From the NCBI GenBank assembly GCA_000435175.1, contig FR880073.1:1396-65395 (forward strand): a stretch of DNA of 64,000 nt, given 5' to 3'. The translations under genes and the position numbers were made by a program. Below are positions 27,625-37,168 of the stretch, piece after piece. Origin of the DNA: Clostridium sp. CAG:245 (GTDB taxonomy: Bacteria; Bacillota; Clostridia; TANB77; CAG-508). The notes beneath the pieces are model-generated. The model saw nothing but the letters and a program-made list of their open reading frames with translations, ran no database searches and was not told where the DNA came from. Numbering within the stretch: position 1 is the first letter of the stretch; the number at the start of each line of letters is the position of its first letter.

Positions 27625-28416
27625 ATGCAAATTATTACTAGTAAAGATAATGAAACTGTAAAAAATATTAAAAAGTTAAAAGATAAAAAGTACAGAGATG
27701 AAGCTGGGTTGTATATAATCGAAGGTGTGAAGATGATTGAAGAGGCTATTTTAGCAAATGCTAAAATAGATAAGATTGTTGTTTGCGAAGAGTGCTTAAA
27801 AACCGGAGATATAGAACAGAAACTTTTATATGAAATTGCAAAATATGATTGCATATATGTAAATGCAAAGGTATTTAACTTTTTGACTGATGTTGTGGCT
27901 CCACAGGGAATTCTTGCTGTTTTAGAAAAGCCTAGTAAAACAGAAAAAATACAATATGATCAAGATATAATCCTTGCACTAGATGGAATACAAGACCCAG
28001 GAAATTTAGGAACCATTTTAAGAACTGCAGATAGTGTAAATTTAAAACAGATAATAGTTACAAAAACAACTGCAGATAGCTATAATCCAAAAGTTGTAAG
28101 GTCAACCATGGGAGCAATATTAAGGGTAAAAGTAATAGAAACTGATGATTTGGTTGCAACCCTTAAAGAAATAAAGAAAAATAAATTCAAGGTTGTTGTA
28201 ACTTCGCTAGATACAAACGATAGTGTTTATGATATAGAATACAATAAAAAAGTAATTGTAATTGGAAATGAGGCAAATGGTGTCTCAAAAGAAGTACAGG
28301 CAATAGCTGATAACAGAGTAAAAATACCTATGCTGGGCAAGACGGAAAGTTTAAATGCATCTGTTGCAACTGGGATTATGTTGTACGAATATGTAAGACA
28401 AAAAATTAATAAATAA
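27625..28416 (+). CDS. TrmH/SpoU-family RNA 2'-O-methyltransferase
   Basis: 263 residues. An N-terminal substrate-binding domain (ITSKDNETVKNIKKLKDKKYRDE...IEGVKMIEEA) precedes a trefoil-knot SPOUT domain. Motif 1 is ALDGIQDPGNLGTILRTAD, motif 2 VIGNEANGVS and motif 3 IPMLGKTESLNASVATGIMLYE. This is the RlmB/TsnR-like group that methylates 23S rRNA; the exact site cannot be told from sequence. AAGGAGAG lies upstream; it ends the mfd unit at a bidirectional terminator. Confidence 0.92.
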   Translation: MQIITSKDNETVKNIKKLKDKKYRDEAGLYIIEGVKMIEEAILANAKIDKIVVCEECLKTGDIEQKLLYEIAKYDCIYVNAKVFNFLTDVVAPQGILAVLEKPSKTEKIQYDQDIILALDGIQDPGNLGTILRTADSVNLKQIIVTKTTADSYNPKVVRSTMGAILRVKVIETDDLVATLKEIKKNKFKVVVTSLDTNDSVYDIEYNKKVIVIGNEANGVSKEVQAIADNRVKIPMLGKTESLNASVATGIMLYEYVRQKINK

Positions 28417-28420
28417 AACA

Positions 28421-28450
28421 AAGGGCATTCAAGTAAATTTGAATGCTCTT
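28421..28450. terminator. bidirectional terminator
   Basis: A 12-base stem with one mismatch (28421-28432 with 28439-28450) between convergent genes, with A-runs before and T-runs after. Confidence 0.85.
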
Positions 28451-28457
28451 TAAAAGT

Positions 28458-29333
28458 CTAATTTATTTTTTTGAAAGATTTAATAATATTGCAAACTTCT
28501 TCTTCAGACATATCAACAATTGAAGCTATTTGAGCTATTGAGAAAGTTTGATTGATAAGGTTTTTTATTATTTTTATTGCTTCCTGTTTTTGGCCATCAG
28601 ATAAGCCTGTATGATAAATTGATTTTTGGTCTCTTTCGTATTTTTCACGTAAGAATGCAATTCTTTTTAATTTTTCATCTTGGCTCATTTCTTTTACTGT
28701 AACTACGGCTTTTTCTATAGATTTGTTGCTTTCCATAATCTCAGAAACCTCCTTGTCTTCAGGGTTATTAACAAACATGATCCATTGAGATTTTAAATTT
28801 TGTTTGTCCTTCATGTATGTTTCCCTTGCTTTTCTTAATTCTATTATATCTATTTCGAGTTTGTCTGTCAATTCAAGAAAATGCTTTTTATCGAAAAGTT
28901 TAAACTGAGTTTCCATCTCTTTTACGGCTTTTGTTACATCAAGGTCAAAGTCGATAATGGCTATAAGAATTATTTTCTTAGCAGAGAGGTATTTATCACC
29001 TTTATGCAATTGCATTTCATATAGTCTTGAAAAATAAAATAGAAGTCGTTCTATAAAATCATCTTGTTTCATTAATTGAACTTCTATATCAACCTTTTCT
29101 ATACCATTGACTTCAGCCTCTAAGTCGAGTATTCCGAACTTGTCATCAGGTAATTCTCTATACAAATCTTTTGTATCGTTTATTTTTATGCTTTCAATTT
29201 TTTCGTTTAATAAAGCAGAAATAAAGTCTTTTGTGATTTCTTCATTTTTAGCCGAAAATAAACACTGAAAAACAAAATCGTTTTTAGGTTTAAGCAAATG
29301 GGTGTCTTTAGTATATGTTGAGTTATCAAACAT
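28458..29333 (-). CDS. Rpn-type PD-(D/E)XK nuclease (transposase-related)
   Basis: 291 residues of the recombination-promoting nuclease/putative transposase family (PDDEXK_2). It opens with LLKPKNDFVFQCLFS, the family's usual start. The nuclease core has GILDLEAEV followed by VDIEVQL, the D...ExQ metal site. A predicted coiled tail ends in an IAQIASIVDMSEEEV helix-turn-helix-like element, also typical. These proteins are often found as multicopy orphans and are not always mobile; no terminal repeats were seen around it. It ends at the shared terminator. Confidence 0.85.
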   Translation of the reverse strand: MFDNSTYTKDTHLLKPKNDFVFQCLFSAKNEEITKDFISALLNEKIESIKINDTKDLYRELPDDKFGILDLEAEVNGIEKVDIEVQLMKQDDFIERLLFYFSRLYEMQLHKGDKYLSAKKIILIAIIDFDLDVTKAVKEMETQFKLFDKKHFLELTDKLEIDIIELRKARETYMKDKQNLKSQWIMFVNNPEDKEVSEIMESNKSIEKAVVTVKEMSQDEKLKRIAFLREKYERDQKSIYHTGLSDGQKQEAIKIIKNLINQTFSIAQIASIVDMSEEEVCNIIKSFKKIN

Positions 29334-29466
29334 ATTAACCTCCTGAGCTAACCCTATTTATTTACTTAAAGTTATTATGCCATTCATATTATAAATGAAA
29401 AAACAGAAACCAGCAATTAAATTCGTATATCAAAATAATGAATAAAAATACAAATTTTGCAAACAA

Positions 29467-29490
29467 AAAGAAGCACTATAATGCTTCTTT
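29467..29490 (-). terminator. asnS terminator
   Basis: A perfect nine-base stem (29467-29475 with 29482-29490) followed by T-rich sequence on the minus strand. Confidence 0.8.
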
Positions 29491-29497
29491 TACCGTA

Positions 29498-30886
29498 TTA
29501 GAAATCACAGTTATTTGGTGTTCTTGGATAAGGTATTACATCTCTTATGTTTTCGATTCCTGTAATGTACATAAGAAGCCTTTCAAAGCCTAATCCAAAA
29601 CCAGAGTGAATTACTGAACCATATCTACGTAAGTCTAGATACCAGTATAATGGCTCTGTTGCAATACCCATCTCTTTCATACGGGCTACTAGTTTTTCGT
29701 AATTTTCCTCTCTTTGAGAACCACCCATAATTTCTCCTGCTCCTGGAACTTCTAAGTCAACACCTGCAACAGTTTCTCCATCTGGGTTAAGTTTCATGTA
29801 ATATGATTTTATGTCTTTTGGCCAATTCTTTACAAATACTGGTCCATTGAAATATTCTGTTAAATATTTCTCATGTTCTTTTGCTAAATCTTCGCCATAT
29901 TCAGGTTGAAATTCCCATTCTTTGTCTGCTTTTTTTAAAATATCGATAGCTTCTTTGTGGTCAATTCTGACAAATTTTGAATTAACTAATTTGTGTAGCT
30001 TATCGATTAATCCTTTTTCGATAAACTTATCACAAAATTCCATTTCTTCTGGGCATTTTTCTAAAACTCTAGAAACTACGAATTTTAAGCAATCTTCTTC
30101 TATGTCCATTAATTGCTCCAAATCGCAGAATGCAATTTCTGGCTCAATCATCCAGAATTCGTTGGCGTGTGTTTTTGTGTTTGAATTTTCGCTTCTTAAT
30201 GTTGGCCCAAATGTGTAAATTTTTCCGTATGCTTCTGCAAATGTCTCGCCATGAAGTTGTCCAGAACCTGTAATGTAAGCTTTTTTACCGAATAAGTCTT
30301 CACTAAAATCTGTTTTGCCATCTTTTTGAGGAAGTGGCTTGTCCAAATCTAGTGTAGTAAGTTTAAACATTTCTGCTGAACCTTCACAGTCGGCACATGT
30401 TATTATAGGAGTATTAACATATACATATCCATTGTTTTGAAAATACTCGTGTATTGCAAATGCTGCGACACTTCTAATTCTAAATACTGCATTAAAAGTA
30501 TTTGTTCTTGGACGCAAATGTGCAACAGTTCTTAAATATTCAAAAGAATGTCTTTTCTTTTGTAATGGATAATCTGCATCTGCTAGATTGAATATTTCTA
30601 CACTATCTGCATGAATTTCGAATGGTTGCTTTGCATTCTCCGTTTTTACAACTTTTCCGTTTACAATAATAGATGAACTGATTGTTAATTTACGAACTTC
30701 TTCAAAATTTGCTAATTTGTCGTTGAAAACTATTTGCAAATTATTGAAAAAAGAACCATCATTTAATTCTATAAATCCAAAAGCTTTTGAATCTCTAACT
30801 GTTCTAACCCAGCCAGCAACTTCAACAGTTTTGTCAATGTAATTTTCTATGTTACGATATAAATCTTTAATTGTTACTTTCTCCAT
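29498..30886 (-). CDS. asnS: asparaginyl-tRNA synthetase
   Basis: It charges tRNA(Asn) with asparagine. 462 residues from ATG 30886, preceded by GGGAG; the in-frame ATG at 30901 lies at that site. An N-terminal OB-fold (about 10-110, VEVAGWVRTVRDSKAFGFIELNDGS) binds the anticodon. Class II motif 2 is TFGPTLRSENSNTKTHANEFWMIEPE in segments, motif 3 GFGLGFERLLMYITG. The C-terminal IRDVIPYPRTPNNCDF is typical of AsnRS. No T-box leader was seen upstream. It is divergent from the GT-C-like gene. Confidence 0.97.
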   Translation of the reverse strand: MEKVTIKDLYRNIENYIDKTVEVAGWVRTVRDSKAFGFIELNDGSFFNNLQIVFNDKLANFEEVRKLTISSSIIVNGKVVKTENAKQPFEIHADSVEIFNLADADYPLQKKRHSFEYLRTVAHLRPRTNTFNAVFRIRSVAAFAIHEYFQNNGYVYVNTPIITCADCEGSAEMFKLTTLDLDKPLPQKDGKTDFSEDLFGKKAYITGSGQLHGETFAEAYGKIYTFGPTLRSENSNTKTHANEFWMIEPEIAFCDLEQLMDIEEDCLKFVVSRVLEKCPEEMEFCDKFIEKGLIDKLHKLVNSKFVRIDHKEAIDILKKADKEWEFQPEYGEDLAKEHEKYLTEYFNGPVFVKNWPKDIKSYYMKLNPDGETVAGVDLEVPGAGEIMGGSQREENYEKLVARMKEMGIATEPLYWYLDLRRYGSVIHSGFGLGFERLLMYITGIENIRDVIPYPRTPNNCDF

Positions 30887-30989
30887 AAGAAACACTCCCA
30901 TCTCTAAATTAATATAAGGAAATTATACGCGTAAATGGCAAAAAAATCAAGGAAAAAAAGTAATCGAATGTGAAAATTATGAATAAACA

Positions 30990-31018
30990 TTGAAAAATAA
31001 GTTGTTTTAAGATAGAAT
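30990..31018 (+). promoter_or_regulatory. promoter of the GT-C-like gene
   Basis: TTGAAA (30990-30995), 17 bases, TAGAAT (31013-31018); the CGCCC hairpin lies in the resulting 5' leader. Confidence 0.6.
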
Positions 31019-31026
31019 ATAAGAAA

Positions 31027-31059
31027 TTCGCCCAATAGGGACGCCCTTTTTTGGGCGAA
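31027..31059 (+). repeat. CGCCC hairpin element, copy 3
   Basis: TTCGCCCAA (31027-31035) pairs with TTGGGCGAA (31051-31059) around TAGGGACGCCC. Unlike copies 1 and 2 it follows a promoter and directly precedes a start codon. Confidence 0.8.
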
Positions 31060-31072
31060 GAGAGGACAGATT

Positions 31073-32545
31073 ATGAAAAATAAAAAATTGTATATAGTGT
31101 TTAGTATGTTATTAATTGTAATAATTTTGATGACTGTTACAAAAGAAATGCAAAATGATACATTTTTTACTATTGCAACAGGTGAACATATATTGCAAGA
31201 AGGATACGATAATGTAGATCACCTTACATGGCATGAGAATTTAGGGTTTTATAAATTGAGATGGGCCTTTGATGTGGCAATTGCATTTATTTACAACACT
31301 TTTGGCTTTGCAGGAATTTATGCTTTTGTAGTACTGATTGCATGTTTAACAGCATTTTCGCTATTCAATATTTTATTGAAACAAAAGAATAATATAGTAC
31401 TTTCGTTTATTGCAACAGTAATTTCAATGTTATTAATGACGTCGAATTGGGCATTTACTGCACGTGGTCAAATAATCTCATATTTACTGCTACTGTTAGA
31501 AATATATTTCATTGAAAAAATGATTAGTACAAAACAAAAAAGATATTATATTATATTTTTAGTTATATCAGCATTAATTGTAAATTTCCATGCTTCTGTT
31601 TGGTACATGACGATTATACTTGTGTTACCATACTTAGCAGAGGCCATAATGCACAAAATAATGAAAAATAAAAATCTAGAAAAATCAAAAATTATATTAG
31701 AGCCAATTAGTATAAAAATGTTGATTATAGCAATTTTATGTTTTGTATTAGGAAGTTTTATTTCTCCGATTGGAACATACACATATACATACATGTTTAA
31801 AGTAATTGGTGGGATATCTTCTACATTTATTTCAGAGTTGCAACAGACTGATATAATCTCATCCATTGGAATGATATTAGGACTTATAGTTATTGATATA
31901 TTAATGCTTGCAACAAAATCAAAAATGAAATTAAGTGACGTTTTATTGTTCTTTGGATTATATTTTATGGCAATTTTGGCAAGGAGAAACCAAGCATTTT
32001 TATATTTAATTGGAACAATTCCGGTTGTAAGACTAATAACAAATTTCTTCGATACCTATGACACAGAAAATATATTAGAAAAAGTAAATAATTTTTTCTC
32101 TAAAAATTGGGTACTAGGCTGTACAACAATAGTAATTGTGATTGGTCTTTCGAGTAATATGATTACCAGAATAAGAGAAAAATATGTAAATGAGAAGAAA
32201 TATCCTGTTGAAGCTGTAAAGTATATTAAAGAAAATTTAGATTATAAAAATTTGAAAATATATAATGGATTTAATTATGGAAGCTATATTGAATACTCAG
32301 GAATAAAGGCTTTTGTAGATTCAAGGTCAGAAATTTACACAGAAGGATTTAACAATGTAACAATATTGAAAGATTGGCTTGAAACATCAAGAGGAAATGT
32401 TAATTATAATGAAACATTTGAAAAATATGGAATAGATTATGCAATTGTTGAAAACAGTGAAATAATAAATACATATATTAGTGCAGACGAAAAATATGAG
32501 AAGGTTTATGATGATGAAACTTTTTCAATATATATGAAAAAATAA
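31073..32545 (+). CDS. GT-C-like polytopic membrane protein
   Basis: 490 residues with about ten membrane helices. The N-terminal loop after helix 1 holds the pattern of the GT-C/ArnT-like glycosyltransferase relatives: NDTFFTIATGEHIL...DHLTWHEN...LRWAFDVAIA. The C-terminal 110 residues are outside the membrane and keep a recognisable block: YNGFNYGSYIEY followed by GIKAFVDSRSEIY and KYGIDYAIVEN. Members probably transfer sugar from a lipid carrier, but donor and acceptor are unknown. It is a monocistronic gene. No acidic catalytic residue can be assigned with certainty. Confidence 0.6.
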   Translation: MKNKKLYIVFSMLLIVIILMTVTKEMQNDTFFTIATGEHILQEGYDNVDHLTWHENLGFYKLRWAFDVAIAFIYNTFGFAGIYAFVVLIACLTAFSLFNILLKQKNNIVLSFIATVISMLLMTSNWAFTARGQIISYLLLLLEIYFIEKMISTKQKRYYIIFLVISALIVNFHASVWYMTIILVLPYLAEAIMHKIMKNKNLEKSKIILEPISIKMLIIAILCFVLGSFISPIGTYTYTYMFKVIGGISSTFISELQQTDIISSIGMILGLIVIDILMLATKSKMKLSDVLLFFGLYFMAILARRNQAFLYLIGTIPVVRLITNFFDTYDTENILEKVNNFFSKNWVLGCTTIVIVIGLSSNMITRIREKYVNEKKYPVEAVKYIKENLDYKNLKIYNGFNYGSYIEYSGIKAFVDSRSEIYTEGFNNVTILKDWLETSRGNVNYNETFEKYGIDYAIVENSEIINTYISADEKYEKVYDDETFSIYMKK

Positions 32546-32550
32546 ATTTT

Positions 32551-32585
32551 AAGTAGTGCAATAAGAATTGTACTACTTTTTTCTA
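32551..32585 (+). terminator. rho-independent terminator
   Basis: An 11-base stem with one mismatch (32551-32561 with 32568-32578) and a T-run. Confidence 0.85.
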
Positions 32586-32690
32586 CAAATTATTTTAATT
32601 TACAACATCGTAAGTATAGACTTTTGCCGAAAAATGTTGTAAAATTATGGCACGGATAAAATAAATTTTAATGAAAAGGATGTAATGTAA

Positions 32691-34466
32691 ATGTCAAACG
32701 TATATAGAACACAAAATTGTGGTGAGTTAAACATTCAAAATGTTGGACAAGAAGTTAAACTTGCAGGATGGATTCAAAGAATTAGAAATCTTGGAGGAAT
32801 GACTTTTATAGATTTAAGAGACCAATATGGAATTACTCAAATTGTTGTATCTAGTGAAGAATTAAAGGCACAAATAGCTAATTTATGCACAGAATGCGTT
32901 ATTTCTGTGGAAGGAACAGTTGTTGAAAGATCTAACAAAAATGCAAAGATTCCGACTGGAGAAATTGAAATAGATGCAAAGAAAGTTGTTTTATTAGGTG
33001 AATGTGAATCAACATTGCCTTTTGAAATAAATTCAGAGAAAGCTGATATTGAAGCTGTAAGAGAAGATTTAAGACTAGAATATAGATTTTTAGACTTACG
33101 TAACAACAAAATACATAACAGCATATTGCTACGTTCTAAAATAATGAAAACTATAAGAGACAAGATGGATGAAATGGGATTTGCAGAAATCCAAACTCCA
33201 ATACTTGCAAATTCATCACCAGAAGGGGCTAGAGACTTCTTAGTTCCAAGCAGATTGCATCCAGGAGAGTTCTATGCATTACCACAGGCTCCACAACAAT
33301 TTAAACAATTACTTATGATTTCTGGATTTGATAAATACTTCCAAATTGCTCCATGTTTTAGAGATGAAGATCCAAGAGCAGATAGAGCACCAGGGGAGTT
33401 CTACCAAGTCGATTTTGAGATGGCTTTTGCTACTCAAGAAGATGTACTTGCTGTAATGGAAGAATTAGTACCAACTGTATTTAAGAAATTTACAGACTGG
33501 AAAGTAGACGAAGGTCCATTTATACGTATACCATACAGAGAAGCAATGGAGAAGTACGGAATTGATAAACCAGACTTAAGAAACCCATTAATAATACAAG
33601 ATGCAACAAAAATATTTGCAGGAACAGAATTTAAAGCATTCCAAGATAAGATAATAAAAGCAATAGTTGTTCCAAACGGTGCAGCTCAAGGAAGAAAATT
33701 CTTTGATAATATGACAGAATTTGCAGTTGAAGAACAAGGGGCTAAAGGTCTTGCATGGACAAAAATAGATGAGAATAATGCTCCACAAGGTGGAATTGCT
33801 AAATTTATAACAGAGGATATTTTAAAAGGATTAGAAGAAAAACTCGGAGCAAAATCTGGAGATAGCATATTCTTTATAGCAGATAAATTAGAAACAGCTC
33901 AAAAAATAGCAGGTCAAGTAAGAATAGAATTAGGAAATAGACTAGATTTACTAGAAAAGAATGTATACAGATTCTGCTTTATAGTAGATTTTCCAATGTA
34001 TGAATACAATGAAGACGAAGAAAAAGTTGACTTTAATCATAACCCATTCTCAATGCCACAAGGTGGAATGGAAGCATTAGAAAATAAAGACCCATTAGAT
34101 ATTTTAGCATATCAATATGATTTAGTATGTAATGGATATGAAATGGCTTCTGGAGCAGTTAGAAACCATGACCCTAAACTGATGGTAAAAGCTTTCGAGA
34201 TAGCAGGATATTCAGAAAAAACAGTAGAAGAAAAATTTGGAGCATTATATAAGGCATTTAAATATGGAACACCTCCACATGCAGGTGCGGCTCCTGGACT
34301 TGATAGAATGGTAATGTTAATTGCAAATACTCAAAATATAAGAGAAGTAATAGCATTTCCTAAGAACAAGAAAGCAAGAGATGCAATGATGAATGCACCA
34401 AGCAGAGTAGAAGATAAGCAACTTAAGGATGTTCACATTAAAATAGATGAATTTGTTGAAAAATAA
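32691..34466 (+). CDS. aspS: aspartyl-tRNA synthetase
   Basis: 591 residues, the long bacterial type. The OB-fold anticodon domain (LAGWIQRIRNLGGMTFIDLRDQYG) is followed by class II motif 2 (FRDEDPRADRAPGEFYQVDFEM), a GAD insertion domain (about 290-415), and motif 3 (GAAPGLDRMVMLIANTQNIREVIAFPK). Since asnS is present nearby, this may be a discriminating enzyme, but a gatCAB pathway elsewhere cannot be excluded. GGATG lies just before the start. A small coiled-coil gene follows 25 bases later. Confidence 0.97.
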   Translation: MSNVYRTQNCGELNIQNVGQEVKLAGWIQRIRNLGGMTFIDLRDQYGITQIVVSSEELKAQIANLCTECVISVEGTVVERSNKNAKIPTGEIEIDAKKVVLLGECESTLPFEINSEKADIEAVREDLRLEYRFLDLRNNKIHNSILLRSKIMKTIRDKMDEMGFAEIQTPILANSSPEGARDFLVPSRLHPGEFYALPQAPQQFKQLLMISGFDKYFQIAPCFRDEDPRADRAPGEFYQVDFEMAFATQEDVLAVMEELVPTVFKKFTDWKVDEGPFIRIPYREAMEKYGIDKPDLRNPLIIQDATKIFAGTEFKAFQDKIIKAIVVPNGAAQGRKFFDNMTEFAVEEQGAKGLAWTKIDENNAPQGGIAKFITEDILKGLEEKLGAKSGDSIFFIADKLETAQKIAGQVRIELGNRLDLLEKNVYRFCFIVDFPMYEYNEDEEKVDFNHNPFSMPQGGMEALENKDPLDILAYQYDLVCNGYEMASGAVRNHDPKLMVKAFEIAGYSEKTVEEKFGALYKAFKYGTPPHAGAAPGLDRMVMLIANTQNIREVIAFPKNKKARDAMMNAPSRVEDKQLKDVHIKIDEFVEK

Positions 34467-34491
34467 TTTAATATAGAAAGCAGGTGGTATT

Positions 34492-34725
34492 ATGAGTTCT
34501 ACCCATAGTAAAAATGAAGAAACACTTGCAGTAATATTAGAAGAAATAAATAAAAAACTAGATGAAGAAATAAAAATAAGAAAAGCTATGCAAAAAGAAC
34601 AAGAACAAAAGACAAAAGCCATATTGCAGAAATTAAGCAAATTACAAGAATACAACGAAATAAATGATATGAGAGCAATATTTATGAGCAAGCAAATACA
34701 AAACATATTGGAAAAATTATATTAA
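34492..34725 (+). CDS. small coiled-coil protein, unknown function
   Basis: 77 residues, almost wholly helical and charged (EEINKKLDEEIKIRKAM), with heptad spacing suggesting a coiled coil. It has no cysteines or membrane segment. It follows aspS by 25 bases, with an AGCAGGTGG ribosome site, and ends at a strong terminator. I do not recognise a family. Confidence 0.6.
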   Translation: MSSTHSKNEETLAVILEEINKKLDEEIKIRKAMQKEQEQKTKAILQKLSKLQEYNEINDMRAIFMSKQIQNILEKLY

Positions 34726-34742
34726 AGAAGTATTCAAAAAAA

Positions 34743-34781
34743 GGAGATTTAAGAGAATATCTTAAGTCTCCAAATTTTTTT
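34743..34781 (+). terminator. aspS-unit terminator
   Basis: An 11-base stem with one G-T pair (34743-34753 with 34761-34771) and a T7 run. Confidence 0.9.
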
Positions 34782-34976
34782 GTAAAATATATTGAAAAAT
34801 ATAACATATAAAGGTAAAATGTAAATAGTTTTGAAAATAATTATAAACTTGTCTGCGATAAATTGTATTAAAAATGCAGTTACATACAAAAAGTATGCGC
34901 CCTTGCCTTTGAAATTCATTTTCCTTGCCAAAGTTTAATTCTTTTCAAAGCTAAATTAAGGAGGAAACAAATAAAA

Positions 34977-36368
34977 ATGAAGAAAACTTTTAAATTTTAT
35001 ACAGCAATGTTTTTAGCAAAATGTGCAAATAAATCTCTAAAATTGCTAAGAAGAAATGCATCATACTTTCCAGGAAATTTAGCATTAAAAATATGCCCTA
35101 ACTTTCTAGAGCAAATAGATAAACCACCAGTAATTATAGGAGTTACAGGAACAAATGGAAAAACAACAGTATCCAACATGATTAATGATGTGCTAGAAGA
35201 TAATGGATACAAAGTTATTAATAATAGATATGGTTCAAATATGAATACTGGAATTGCAGCAAGCTTTGTAAATAATAACACAATAACAGGGAAAAATACA
35301 AAAGATATTGCAGTATTTGAGATGGACGAGAGGAGTACAATACATATTTTTAAATATATTACTCCAACATATCTAGTATGTAACAATCTTTCGAGAGATT
35401 CACTAAAAAGAAATGCACACACCGCATTTATTGCTGGAATTATAAACAATGCAATACCAAAGGCTACAACAGTAATTACAAATGGTGACGATCCGATATG
35501 TGTAAATTTAGCCAGTGAAAATAAGAAGATTTATTTTGGAATAGATAGACTAGATACTGATACTGAAAAATGTGAAAACATTGTTCAAGACATGGTACTA
35601 TGCCCAAAATGTGGTACAAAGTTAGAATATGAATATTATAGATATCATCATGTTGGAAAAATGAAATGCCCAAATTGTGGATTTGGAACTCCAAAAAGAG
35701 ATTATGAAACAACTAAAATTGACTTTGAAAATAAACTTGTAACAATAAAAGACAATGATAAAAATACAGAATACAGTTATTCAATGGTAGCAGATGGTAT
35801 AATAAACATTTATAATATGTTATCCGCAATAGTTGCTCTAAAACAGGTTGGATTAAGTGATGAGAAAATAAATGATGCACTTAAGAAAACTAAGATAGTA
35901 GATACAAGATTTTCGCAAGACGAGGTTGCGGGAAAGAAAATTGTACTTCACCTTGCGAAAGGACAGAACCCAATTGCTTGTTCTAGAGTATTTGACTATG
36001 TAAGAAAACAACCAGAAAAGAAAACTATAATTTTATTTTTAGATGACTTGCATGAAGATAATGAAACTATAACATGGTTTTATGATACAGATTATGAGTT
36101 CTTAAATGGAGACAATGTTGAACAAATAATAGTAAGTGGTAAAAGGTCTAAAGACACAATTGTAAGACTTTTAATGGCAGGAGTACCAATGGAAAAAATA
36201 TTTGCAGATAGAGATGAAGTTGAGTCTGTAAGAAAATATTTCAAGCCTAAAGATATAGAAAGTGTTTATGTTTTGTACGATTTATATGCAATGAAACAGA
36301 AAGAAGAAGTTCATCAAGAAGTTAAGAAAATATTGGAAGATACTTTCGGAAAGAAGGTTGAAGAATGA
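34977..36368 (+). CDS. MurT-like Mur ligase (divergent)
   Basis: 463 residues of the MurT family, the ATP-using subunit of the lipid II amidotransferase that converts D-Glu to D-iGln in peptidoglycan. The P-loop is GVTGTNGKTT (55-64). A four-cysteine zinc ribbon (Cys209, Cys212, Cys231, Cys234) interrupts the Mur domain, as in MurT. The C-terminal DUF1727 part is present, but the usual KNPAG-N block reads AKGQNPIACSR, so the pair looks like a divergent paralogue. It overlaps the gatD-like gene by 4 bases (ATGA). AAGGAGG lies upstream. Confidence 0.8.
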   Translation: MKKTFKFYTAMFLAKCANKSLKLLRRNASYFPGNLALKICPNFLEQIDKPPVIIGVTGTNGKTTVSNMINDVLEDNGYKVINNRYGSNMNTGIAASFVNNNTITGKNTKDIAVFEMDERSTIHIFKYITPTYLVCNNLSRDSLKRNAHTAFIAGIINNAIPKATTVITNGDDPICVNLASENKKIYFGIDRLDTDTEKCENIVQDMVLCPKCGTKLEYEYYRYHHVGKMKCPNCGFGTPKRDYETTKIDFENKLVTIKDNDKNTEYSYSMVADGIINIYNMLSAIVALKQVGLSDEKINDALKKTKIVDTRFSQDEVAGKKIVLHLAKGQNPIACSRVFDYVRKQPEKKTIILFLDDLHEDNETITWFYDTDYEFLNGDNVEQIIVSGKRSKDTIVRLLMAGVPMEKIFADRDEVESVRKYFKPKDIESVYVLYDLYAMKQKEEVHQEVKKILEDTFGKKVEE

Positions 36369-37057
36369 AAATAGAAATGTTATATCCAGAAGTTTGTAAC
36401 TTATTTGGAGATATTAGCAATATAAAATATTTAAAAAAATGTTTGCCAGATGCAGAAATAATAAAAACAGAAATAAATTCTGAGCCTGCATTTGTAACAC
36501 AAGATATTGACATGATATATATGGGGCCAATGCCAGAGAATATTCAAGAAGTTGCAATACGCAAGTTAAGACCATATAAAGAAAAAATAGAAGAACTAAT
36601 AAAGAAAAATGTTGTATTTTTAGTAACAGGAAATGCAGTTGAGTTATTTGGAAAATACATAGAAAATGAAGATGGAAGTAGGATAGAAGCACTTTCAATA
36701 TTTGATATCTATGCAAAAAGAGATATGATGCACAGACATAACAGCATATTCTTAGGAAAATATGAAGACATAGAAATAGTAGGGTTTAAGAGCCAATTTA
36801 CAATGACATATGGAGATAATGAAAATAATTATTTTGTAGAAGCAGAAAAAGGAATAGGGCTAAATAAAGAAAGCAAGTTAGAAGGCATAAAACAAAATAA
36901 CTTTATTGGAACATATTTAATAGGACCAATATTAATATTAAATCCATTGTTTACCAAGAAATTAATTCAAATGCTAGGAGTAGAGAAGCCAACAATAGCT
37001 TTTGAGAAAGAAACAATGGAGGCATATGAGCAAAGATTAGAAGAATTTAAAAGATAA
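36365..37057 (+). CDS. GatD-like protein lacking catalytic Cys and His
   Basis: 230 residues of the GatD class I glutamine amidotransferase-like family that pairs with MurT. Functional GatD has a CGGYQ nucleophile motif (Cys94 in S. aureus) and a GTYxHGP histidine (His189). Here the first reads VTGNAVELFG with Thr88 at the Cys position, and the second GTYLIGP with Ile186 at the His position. The remaining cysteines (11 and 26) are in the N-terminal part and not suitable. Glutaminase activity should therefore be absent. The overall fold and start (LYPEVCNLFGDISNI) are kept, and it is translationally coupled to the MurT-like gene, so the complex is probably made and used for something else or with free ammonia. 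This is inference. Confidence 0.8.
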   Translation: MKIEMLYPEVCNLFGDISNIKYLKKCLPDAEIIKTEINSEPAFVTQDIDMIYMGPMPENIQEVAIRKLRPYKEKIEELIKKNVVFLVTGNAVELFGKYIENEDGSRIEALSIFDIYAKRDMMHRHNSIFLGKYEDIEIVGFKSQFTMTYGDNENNYFVEAEKGIGLNKESKLEGIKQNNFIGTYLIGPILILNPLFTKKLIQMLGVEKPTIAFEKETMEAYEQRLEEFKR

Positions 37058-37062
37058 ATGAA

Positions 37063-37104
37063 AATATGATGTAAAGGTTATTAAAAATTTACATCATATT
37101 TTTT
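37063..37104 (+). terminator. murT-gatD terminator
   Basis: A perfect 13-base stem (37063-37075 with 37088-37100) and a T-run. Confidence 0.92.
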
Positions 37105-37168
37105 GTAAGACCGCTGAATATAAATTTACGAATATGGAAAAAATAAAAAAACAAAAATAAAAAAACTA

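Noticed and set aside
28458..29333. Complete insertion sequence
   Set aside because: The gene is of the Rpn family, but no terminal inverted repeats or target duplications were seen on either side.
30887..31072. T-box or other riboswitch before asnS
   Set aside because: The upstream region is short and has no T-box sequence or specifier-like structure.
32586..32690. T-box before aspS
   Set aside because: Only about 105 bases with no recognisable leader structure.
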